NCBI GenBank assembly: GCA_031761405.1
Contig: JASEVX010000033.1
Location: 304,522-368,521 of the forward strand
Origin: Serripes groenlandicus
Lineage: Eukaryota; Mollusca; Bivalvia; Cardiida; Cardiidae
Length of the DNA: 64,000 nucleotides
Direction: 5' to 3'
Below are positions 35,601 through 47,600 of the stretch, one piece after another. Position 1 is the stretch's first letter. Each line of letters begins with the position of its first letter. Made by a program: the position numbers and the translations under genes. The notes under the pieces were generated by a model that was not told the DNA's origin, searched no databases, and was given only the letters and a program-made list of their open reading frames with translations.

Positions 35601-38600
35601 TTCAATTATAGAGATTTTCTATTTTTTGACAAAATATGTTCAAAGTCGTCTGCTGCAGAATTGTCATATGAGGGAAAGGGTTAACTCTTTCCAACAAAAA
35701 ACAAGTCTTCAGCAGCCAACTTTAACCCTTTCCCACATATAGACGCTTTCTGATGTCTCTGTGGCAGAAGACTTTTGAAAACAAGCAATTTCACCTTTTG
35801 ACACTATGTTTTCATTTTTTTTCAGTAATTATACTTTCTTTTATAGATATCTTCCATGTTTTACATGATTGTTTTCAAAGTTGTCTGTTGCAGATTTGTT
35901 GTATGTGGGAATGGGTTAAAAGCATTAAGGAAAATATGTGGAGAACTATTGAATGGCGTTTAAAATAATAAGGCAAAAGAAAGATTTGCTCATTATGAGC
36001 AACTGCTCTTTTGCCACAATGTTTTAAGGGTTGTCTGCAGCAAATGTGATCAAAAGGGTTAAATGCATGTGGGGAATATATGAGCTCTGTCCCAAAAACA
36101 TAAAACATAAAATCTGCAGCAGATGACTTAAAAAATATCAAGGAAAAGTATGGAAAATATTTATGAAAGTAAAAATGATTTAATAGAGATGAAAACATTT
36201 TGGCATTAGGAGAAATATCTCATTTTTGCAACAATTCCTCCTTATTTCACAATATTTTCAAATGTTGTCTACTGCAAATGCTTTAAAGTTAATCTGCATG
36301 TAGGAAAGGGTTAATAGATTTACCTCATTATGCGGGGATGGAGTACAATCTTCAATAGATACCCCAAAGGTCCCTCCCACTTCCTGTACAGTTGGGATGG
36401 TAGAAGCTGGACTGGATCCAAGCTTTCTGAAACTTTTGCCAATCTTTCCTTTCCAGCTTTTTGGTTTACCAGTGTCATCTATAGAAAAAAAATATATTTA
36501 TAGAAGATGCTGAAAATTAATCGCTCGCAAGATCGAAGGTCGAGTAAGATGTCAATTTTTCCAAGGTGAGAGTAGTACAATACAAAGGGAGGTATCTTTT
36601 AAAGACAAAATAATGAAAAATTATACAAATTTCTATATTTTCAATAACGAAAGAACACAGTTTATACATTAAATAAAATGTATGAATGGCTTGTGTATCG
36701 CATTTTTAAAGATGTGAAATTGTATTTCAATGACCTCACATCATATTTCAGTGACGCCCCATTATTATATTTTTATCTGTTGTTTTGTATTTGCATGCTT
36801 AATTTCCAGGTATATAACAAATAAGTTGAATACTTTCCCACGTATAGATGCTTTATGATGCCTCTGCAGCAGACAACTTTTGAAAACATTGTGACAAATG
36901 AAGAAATTGATCAAAACCAGCCATTTGTGTTTTTGCCACAATGTTTACAATTCTTTTCAGTCATTGTGTTTTCATAATTAAATAAGCTTAGTTCGAATCC
37001 CAGCTTGGCCAACATTCTTTCCGACGTTTGACAAAAGTCACTGCGACATGTGTTATTCTTCTTTCACCAATGGGCTAACAGTCTATGTGGAAAAGCAGCT
37101 GGTTGCTAGGAAAGTATGTTGTGTGAAGTACTGGTGTGAGAAAGACAGGAAACGCATAATTTGGTGAACTGGCCACCGTCAAATGACTGAACAAACAAGA
37201 GGCCCAAGAGAGCCAGTATCGCTCCACGGCCATAAGGCAAAAATCAAATCTCCAAACAGCCCTGCCCCCTAGTGGCCATATTTTTTACCAACCACCATGG
37301 CTTAAAGGAATCTTGTAGAGTGTCACCCAAGGAATGTTTCTGCAAAATATTTGAAAATCGGCCTGACACTTTCGGAGGAGAAGATTTTTTAAGTTTTCAC
37401 AATAGCCATATAAGGCAAAATAGCCCCACCCCATGGCGGCCATATTCATACAAAATTATTTGAAAATCTGCTCAACACTTTCGGAGAAGAAGATTTTTTA
37501 AATTTTCACTATGGTCATATAGAGCAAAATAGCCCCGCCCTCTGGCGGCCATATTTTTCGACCAATCAACATGGCTTGAAGGAATCTGATAGAGGGTTAC
37601 CCAATGAACATTTCTACAAAATTATTTGAAAATCGGCTTAACACTTTCGGAGAAGAAGATTTTTTAAGTTTTCACTATGGTCATATAAGGCAAAATAGCC
37701 CCGCCCTCTGGCGACCATGTTTTTTGAACAATCAACATTTCTTGAAGGAATCTAATAAAGGGTCACCCAAGGAACATTTCTACAAAATTATTTGAAAATC
37801 GGCCTGACACTTTCAGAGAAGAAGATTTTTTAAGTTTTCACTATTTTTTTCTTTTGGTTGCCATGGAAACCAGAATTATGGATGGATCAAAAAAATTTGA
37901 AGGAATTTAAGAGAGGACATTGAGAGGATGCTTCCTATGAAGTTTCAACCAAATTGGCCAAGTGGTTAGTGAGAAGAAGTCGTTTAAAGGAAAAAGTTTA
38001 CGCACGCACGCACGCACGACGGACAATTCGCCATGACATCTTTCAGCCAGTGGAGCTAAAAACCGCTGAAAATCGACAAACCAAGGTCAAGGTCAAAGTA
38101 ACCATAGAAATCAATAGAACTTGTTACTGGTTACCTTCAGGCAAAGTTTCAAGTTTGTAACCCTTTCTAGTGCTGAGATTTTGCCTCAACCTGAAACTTT
38201 AACCAAAATGTTGACGGACAGACAGACGGACATCGCCAATCTATGACCGGAATTGCTAGAGCAATCCGGCCAAAAATTGTTGAAAACAGCATTAAACCCT
38301 TTATCAAATAAGCTAACCTTTGTCTGAGGTGGTTTTTCTTCTCTTCAAGTTAGGAGAGTGAGGTACTTTCTGTTTTACGGACAATACTGATAACTTCTTT
38401 GTCATTTTTTGTGACTGGGGCGGGGAGGTTTTGGTTACCAGGGCAGCGGATTCGTCCATCTCTTGACTCTTTCTGATGATCAATTCCGCACTCGTGATTC
38501 CTCGTGTCTGAAACGAAATATATCATACAAAATATGTCATACATGGTAAAAGCATTAACCCGTTCAATTATTGAACAAAGTTAAAAATCATTGTGATAAA

Positions 38601-41600
38601 AGGAAAAAAAGTTCTCCTTTTGCCACAATTCTTTCGAAAGTCATCTGTTGCAGAGGTGTAAGAAAGTGTCTTTATAGGAGAAAGGATTATATGGTAATAC
38701 GTAATGGTGGTCAAGATATGTGGGAATTTCCCTACCACATTAAATCTGCAGCAGGCAACCAAATATTTTTTAAAAAGGGGATAAGCACTCCTGATGACTG
38801 AGTAGCTAATTATGAGTTATATCTCCATCAGCCACAATTACCCAAGTAAACACAGAGATATAACTGAAAAATTGTTGAAAGCCACATAAATACCAAACAA
38901 TACTATAGATCCATATTGAACTTCTGACAAAAAAAATTAAGTGTAGCCCAACTTGTTTTACCCCAAGTTCACGTCTAAGGATGCTAAGCTGGCAAAGTAA
39001 TAAGACTAAAAATTGCAAGACGTGGCTTAAAGAAAATTCTGAACATACATCTTCATCCGGGTTACTGTTAGATTTGATTGCTTCGATCCAAGATATCATT
39101 TCTTCGTGATCATCCGCCTGGAACAGGTACTCGGAGCCGTTGTACGTCTTCATGCGAAACACGTTCTTTTTCTTCGTGTAACTGTGGGCGATGTCGACGA
39201 TACATGACTTCACAGATATTGGCTGTTCCTCGTAGGAGAATAGATTTGGTTGCTGAAATGAAAGAGAATGAAATCATTAAGATTTTCTGTCAATCTTAGT
39301 TTTATTAAACCTTTCCCACTTAACCCTTTCCCTCATATAGACGCTTTCTGACGCCTCTACAGCAGACGGCTTTTTGAAAACATAGTGACAAAAGGAGAAA
39401 TTGCACAAAACGTGCAATTTCTCCTTTTGCCACAATGTTTTCCACTTTTTAGTCATAGGTTATCCATTCAACTATGGAGATTTTCTTTGTTTTGACAAAA
39501 TAATTTCAAAGTTGTCTGCTGCAGAGTTGTCGTATGAGGGAAAGGGTTAAAGACGCATTTTGACGTATAAACATTTGCTAATAATGATTTCTAGAGATCC
39601 ACCATATTTTTGGCTGCTGCAGATTTAACTTTATGTTGGAAAGGGGGAGTTAACCCTTTCCCTCATACGACAATTCTGCAGCAGACAACTTTGAACGTAT
39701 TTTGTCAAAACATAGAAAATCTCCATAATTGAATGGAGAACCTATGACAAAAAGTGGAAAACATTGTGGCAAAAGGAGAAATTGCACGTTTTGTGCAATT
39801 TCTTCTTTTGTCACTATGTTTTCAAAAAGCCGTCTGCTGCAAAGGGGGAGTTAAAGGTCTGTAATATGCATGATTGAGGTTTTTGGCTCCTAAAATATTC
39901 ACCTGAAAAGACAGTATTACATTATGTCTGCTTTGAAAACAGAGGTAAAAAGTATCATATAAACAAGAGGGCCATGATGGCCCTGGAATCGCTCACCTGA
40001 TTTTTTTTTTCACTTTAGCTATATAAGCCCCGCCATCTGGCGGGCATAGTTTCCAACCAATCAACTTGGCTTTAAGGAATCTGATAGAGGGTCACCCTAG
40101 GAACATTTCTACAAAATTATTTGAAAATCGGCCTGACACTTTTGAAGGAGAAGATTTTTTAAGTTTTCACTATAGCAATAAAAGGCAAAATAGCCCCGCC
40201 CCCTGGCGGCCATGTTTTTTGACCAATCAACATGGCTTGAAGGAATCTGATAGAGGGTCATCCAAGGAACATTTCTACAAAATTATTTGAAAATCAGCCC
40301 GACACTTTTGGAGGAGAAGATTTTTTAAGTTTGCACTATAGCTATATAAGGCAAAAAAGCCCCGCCCCCCCTGGCGGCCATGATTTTCGACCAATCAACA
40401 TGGCTTAAAGGAATCTGATAGCGGGTCATCCAAGGAATATTTCTACAAAATTATTTGAAAATCGGCCTGACACTTTTGGAGGAGAAGATTTTTTAAGTTT
40501 TCACTATAGCCATATAAGGCAAAAAAGCCCCGCCCCCCTGGCGGCCATGTTTTTCGACCAATCAACATGGCTTCAAGGAATCTGATAGAGAGTCACCCAA
40601 GGAACATTTCTACAAAATAAGTTCAAAATCTGCCAACCAGTTAGGGAGAAGTAGAATTTTGAAGTTTTTTTCGTTTCGTTGCCATGGAAACCAGAATTCT
40701 GCATGGATCCCAAAAATTTGAAGGAATTCTAGTGAGGTCATTGAGAGGATGCTTTCTGTGAAGTTTTATCCCAATTGACCCACCGGTTACTGAGGAGAAG
40801 ATGTTGAAGATTTTTTAAGTTTGCACTATAACCATAAAAGGCAAAATAGCCCCGCCCCCTGGCGGCCATGTTTTTGACCAATCAACATGGCTTGAAGGAA
40901 TCTGATAGAGGGTCACCCAAGGAACATTTCTACAAATTTATATGAAAATCGGCCTGACACTTTTGGAGAAGAAGATTTTTTAAGTTTGCACTATAGCCAT
41001 ATAAGGAAAAATAGCCCCGCCCCCCCCTGGCGGCCATGTTTTTCGACCAATCAACATGGCTTGAAGGAATCTGATAGAGAGTCACCCGAGGAACATTTCT
41101 ACAAAATTATTTGAAAATCGGCTTGACACTTTCGGAGGAGAAGATTTTTTAAGAATTTTGAAGTTTTTTCATTTCGTTGCCATGGAAACCAGAATTCTGC
41201 ATGGATCCCGAAAATTTTAAGGAATTCTGGTGAGGACATTGAGAGGATGCTTTCTGTGAAGTTTCATCCCAGTTGACCCACCGGTTGCAGAGGAGAAAAT
41301 GTTGACGGACGCCGGACATAGGGCGATCACAATAACTCACCTTGAGCACTTCGTGCACAGGTGAGCTAAAAATGGCTCATTTTGAGTGATATCTTTTCCG
41401 CAATGTTTTCAAAGGATGCTTATTTCATGGCAAGGTAACATAACTAACATTTTCCTAAAATCATCCAAATAGCAAGGTCCAAATAGCAAGGTATTTGTCT
41501 AACAAACACTGATAACTGAAAAACCTGCAAAATTAAATTAAATCTTTATAGCATATTACAACCATTTTTGTTCAACGTTATTTCAAAACAAAAGGCCTTT

Positions 41601-44600
41601 GCAAAATTATTACTTTCCAGGATGTTACAAATCTGCAGCAGACTAGATAAGGAGGAGTAAACATGTCTTTTCCCACAATATCTCTCTTATTACTCAACTC
41701 AAAAGAATTGTCTCAATAAGTCGATGATTTTGAGTACCCACAACATAGGGTTTTGAGATCAAAAATAGATTTCGGAACATGAGATATGCCCCTTATCTAG
41801 AGCTCTGCATCTAGGTTTTATTTATTTGATTTGTTGAAAGTTTATCGCCATTTTCAGTGGTACTTCAGAAAACATCTAGGCAAAGAATAAGAAAATCCCT
41901 ATGAATAAAAGAATAAAAAGGAAAACAATGTTGCATAAAGAGAACTTGGTTACGGACAATTTCACTGTTTGCTACAATGTTTTCAAAAGATACTGCGGAT
42001 CACTGCAAATTTGTTCCGGGAGATGTCTGCTGCAGATGCCTTATTGATAAATAAATAGGCTTTTACAGGTTCGTAATTTTATGTTAATTTCAGCAAAGTA
42101 CTTTCTATGCCTTTAACTGATCATTAAACTGATTGAAATGTATCTGGAAATAAGACAATATTTATTCATTGTGAATCTTTTGACTATGTTTCATTACCAA
42201 ATCAGACAATATATACATAACATTATGCAAACTAGTTGAATACATTTACGACATCTATAACCCTTTCTCGCAGAAAGAATCTGCAAAAGACGTCTTTGAA
42301 AACAAATTGGGGGAAACATGGGAAATTTCTCTAAATGAAGGTCCAATTTCAAAACAGAGTTGAGAAATGAAAACATTATGGGAAAACACAGTATTATCTA
42401 CATAAAAATGTGAGGTTGAGAATAGTTTTTGTTTTATTGGGTTTTTAAGCCATTTTCAACATTATTTCAGTTATATCACGGCGACAGTTTACTTATTCAT
42501 GATACTTATAAGTGTTTAGCCTGGTCAGATATTATGGATGTGAAGGCTGACATAGCTCTATATTAGTGGCACAGGTTTCACGAAAGAAAAATCCAGCATA
42601 TGTTTATTATTTCTGACGACTTTTTGAAAACATTGTGGCAAAAGGAGAAATTGCCCATGATGTTTTCAACTGTATTCCATTATTAAACTTTCATTTATAG
42701 AGAATTTACACGTTTGTGCAATGGTAATTTCAACGTTGTCTGCTGCAGATTTGTTGTATGTGGCAAAGGGTTAATATACAATAATAAATACATGTTTCTT
42801 CTTTTTAAAAAATATTTGTTTAAAAGTTTTCACATAACAATTATTAACACTATGCAAGAAATAAAGCAAAATCAAAAGCTCCACTAGGTTGATATGCACA
42901 CAAAGCAAAAGCATGAAATAAGCTTTTTACCCTTTCCCATTAACAGACACATTTTGTTGCATTTACCGAAGATAGCTTTTTAAAAATATTGTGAAAAAAC
43001 AAGAAATTTGCTAACGAGGAGCAATTTTTCATTTAACCCTTCCCACATATAGACGCTTTCTGACGCCTCTGCAGCAGACGGCTTTTTGAAAATATAGTGA
43101 CAAAAGAAGAAATTGCTCAAAACGAGCAATTTCTCCCTTTGCCACCATATTTTTTACTTTTAGTCATAGGTTATCCATTCAATTATAGAGATTTTCTATC
43201 TTTTGATAAAATATGTTCAAAGTCGTCTGCTGCAGAATTGTCGTATGAGGGAAACGGTTAACTGTTTGTTATAAAGCAGTGTGATTTTTACACAATATTT
43301 TCAAAAGTCGTCTACTGAAGATGCATCTGCATGATAAACCTTTCCCACATGCTCACACTTTCAAAATGAGCCATCTCTCCTTTTTCTACATTTATTTCAA
43401 ATTTAATCAATAATTATTCTTTAATTTATAGAAAATTGCCCTATTTTTGACTAAAAGTTTTCAAAGTCGTCTGTTGCAGATTTGTGTTGTATGTGGGAAA
43501 GGGTCTATCGAGTTAATCAGAGCAAAGGGGTGTTTGAAATCAAATGCTGAAATTGAAAAACCTGGAAAAAGTTTACATGTGGACCTGAAGAGAGTCCATA
43601 TCAAAATTATCCATTCATAAATAAGTTAAGATACACTGTGTCAAACTAACTATTAACCATGTAAACTTTTGTCAAATTGACAATTAAAGAGATAATCTTT
43701 GCCAAATTGATAATAAACTAGATGAACTTGACAATTAAACAGTTAGTTTTATTGAGGTTTTACACCGTTTTCAACATTAATTCAGTTATATCACAGTGAC
43801 AGTTCACTTAATCATGTTCCCTGGGTAATAGACCAGTACTAGACTAGGAATTGTTCCTAGAAATTAAACCCATGTAGCCCGGTTCCAAATCCAAATGTTA
43901 ACCACTTAACCCTTTCCCTCATACAACAATTCTGCAGCAGACGACTTTGAACGTATTTTGTCAAAACATAGAAAATCTCCATAATTGAATGGATAACCTA
44001 TGACAAAAAGTGAAAAACATTGTGGCAAAAGGAGAAATTGCACGTTTTGTGCAATTTCTTCTTTTGTCACTATGTTTTCAAAAAGCCATCTGCTGCAGAG
44101 GCGTCAGAAAGCGTCTATATGAGGGAAAGGGTTAAATTAATCAACCTACTAAACTTTGTCAAATTTACCATTGATCAGATAAAATCTTCTGTTTATAAGC
44201 AACTTGTCTAAATCATTTCCACAACCCCAGAAGCAGAAAATAAGAGAAAATGTCACTATAGAAATAGAGAGAAAATTTTACAGATTACAATAACTTGGTT
44301 ATGATAAGATTTAAATTTTAAAATTATTTGTTACAATGATTCAAGCTTTTTTACTATTGCAGGCTTGAACACTTTCTGACATGCAAATGTATTTTGGCCA
44401 ATCAACAGAAGACAATTTTGGAAAACATTGAGGCAAAAGGTGAATTTGCTAATGTCTTTTTTTTTTTTTTTTACCTCTATTCAGTAATTAAAGCTTCTGA
44501 ATTGAGAATTGAGATTTTTAATATTTTTGCCTAGATGTTGTCCGATACAGATTTGTTAAGTGTAGGAAAGGGTTTAATTTCAAGTTTATTTTTTACATTA

Positions 44601-47600
44601 ATTCAAATGCTTTACTAATACAGGGTCACATTAAGCCCCTTTTTAACCCTTTCCCACATGCAGTAGAATACCTTTGAGCACTTTGTGACAAAAAGGAGAA
44701 ATTGCTCCTTTTGCCACAATACTTTCAATTTTTTTCAGGAAATGTACCTTTATTTATATAGAGTTTCTGTGATTTTACCTAGATGTTTTCAAAGTTGCAG
44801 CTGCAGTTTGCTGTATATGGGAAAGGGTTATAAAAGTAAAGTCACATTTAACCCTTTCCCTCATATAGACACTTTCTGACGCCTCTGCAGCAGAAGGCTT
44901 TTTGAAAACATAGTGACAAAAGAAGAAATTGCACAAAATGTGCAATTTCTCCTTTTGCCACAATGTTTTCCACTTTTTGTCATAGGTTATCCATTCAATT
45001 ATGGAGATTTTCTATTTTTTGACAAAATACATTCAAAGTCGTCTGCTGCAGAATTGCCATATGAGGGAAAGGGTTAAATAATGCTTTTGTTGGGTTCTTA
45101 AAATGAAGCTTCCTAAAATAATTTTGAAACTTATTTTGGCAACAAGAGTGTTTGAAGGAACATATGTGTTGCCTGCCAATAAGTCAGTAAAAGGAAGCAT
45201 GACAGACAGACAGACAGACAGACAGCAAAGAGAGCAGGACGTCACAAATATGTGGTCAAAATCCAGTGCAAGTGCACAATCTTAAACTTGTATAGAAAAT
45301 TCAATGCACTTTCATTGTTAAGAGGAACTATCCTACTTCATCAAACGATTTATCTAAAATAAATGTTTGTCATTCTTTAACCATCTCCCACAGACATTAA
45401 ATCTACAGCAGCAGATAAAATTATCTAGGCAAACATATGGAAAAGTTCAATAAATTAAAAATACATTGTATTGAAACAAGTATGAAACATTGCTGCAAAA
45501 GGAAACAAGAGGTGATCAGAATAGATCACCTTGAGCTTTTTAGCTTAGGTGATCTCGAAATTGCTCATTAAGAGCAATTCCTTCTTTTCTTTCTATGTTT
45601 TTAACATGCATCTGCTGCAGATGGCGTCATAATACGTCTCCAAGTTTGAAAATTTTAAATGGAATTTTCTGATAAAGCTGGACCAAATTAGACTCCGGAT
45701 TAACATATAAAGCTGGTTTTAAACTTGAGCATCACTTTTAAAATAAAAGGCTTGCAACACTTCTAAGTGCAGACGACAAAATAAAAATCACACAAGCAAG
45801 GCAACTTTGCATCTTTCTGGTTTTAATTTTTCCTTAAAGGGAGGTAATAACCCCGTGCAAAGGGGCATCACTCTGCCTATACACACCTGATGTGACCCTA
45901 CCCTGACTTTAACGGATATGGCATGAACAACATACTGTAAAAAAGAAGAATCAAACACCTCAAAACATTTAATTCTACAGTTAACCCTTTCCCTCATACA
46001 GCAATTCTGCAGCAGACGACTTTGAACATATTTTGTCAGAAAACGGAAAATGTCTATAATTGAATGGATAACCCTATGACTAAAAGTTGAAAACATTGTG
46101 GCAAAAGAAGAAATTGCTCGTTTTGAGCAATTTCTTCTTTTGTCACTATGTTTTCAAAAAGCCGTCTGCTGCAAATGCGTCGAAATGCGTCTGCAAGTGG
46201 GAAAGGGTTAAGTAATAAATAAGCAAGTCCCTCCCTTCTATAGCAAAATGGAGTCTTGTTGTGTGTCCGTTTCGTTATCATATAATTATCCCTTTCTCAC
46301 ATGTATTTAAAGCAGACCACTTTAGAAACCATTGTGGCAAAAGGAGAAATTTCTCCTTATGCCACTATGATTTCAACTAGGGTGACAGTGAAGGCTTAGG
46401 TAAGGCTGTGCAATTCCACAGACCCATCGGTGTCTTCACTGTATGCAGATACAACAAGATTCCCAAATTAACCACCAAACACATGATTATCCACACCACA
46501 CTTTAATTATTCTAAGATGAATTAACCCTGTCCTTGCGTCATACACTTAGAAGACATGTAGGACAAAATTTGTCTTATCTGATTGCGGGGATAGTAGAAT
46601 TTGCTTGCAAGCAATTTCTTCCGTTTCCATAATCTTTTAACATTTTCCCCACATATAGACGCATTATGACACATCTGCATCAGACGACTTTTGAAAACAT
46701 CGTGACAATAGGAGATATCGCTCAAAACAAGCAATTTCTCCTTTTGCCACAATGTTTTTCAAATGTTTTCAGTAATTATACCTACAATTATAGAGATTTG
46801 TCATGCTTTTAAGTAGACAAGTTATCTGCTTCAGATTTGTCATATGTGGGAAAGGGTTAAATTGTCTATGTAAGGGAAAGGGTTTTGTTATCCCCCAATA
46901 AATATGAGTCTGAAATGTTTATTTCGAAAGTCTTCTGCTGCAGAGGCGTCAGAAAGTGTCTGTATGTGGAGAAGGGTTAATTGATAATCAGTATAGAAGG
47001 GAACATAAAATATGTTAGATTAGTCATGGATATTCAGTGAAAATTTGGTTATACATAATCAAATTGCAAATATGTTGGTACAAATACAAGTCTTAAGAGT
47101 ACAACTACATGTATCAACCCTTTCCCTCATATAGACGCTTTCTGACACCTCTGCAGCAGACGGCTTTTTGAAAACATGGTGACAAAAGAAGAAATTGCAC
47201 AAAACGTGCAATTTCTCCTTTTGCCACAATGTTTTCCAGTTTTTGTCATATTCCATTCAATTATAGAGATTTTCTATGTTTTGACAAAATACGTTCAAAG
47301 TCATCTGCTGCAGAATTGTCGTATGAGGGAAAGGGTTAACATCGTTATATCAAAATGGTCATGAGTTATTCCCTGTCCAAAAGCTATTATAAAAATTCCC
47401 AAACAAGCAAACACTATTCAAAGTGCCTGTCAAATAAAACAAAAGTTTGATAAAAAAAGTTTTCCCTTTTGAAGACGCATTCTGACCACAAATGCAGCAG
47501 ACTACTTTTGAAAACATTGTGGCAAAAGGAGAAATTGTTCATTATGAGCAATTTCACCTTGTGCCATAATGTTTTCAACTCTATTTAATGATTAAATATG

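Noticed and set aside
38806..39048. Continuation of the PH exon frame past SNPDED
   Set aside because: The donor gat|gtatgt and the following in-phase exon at 38507 mark it as intron; the extension is also SINE-derived.
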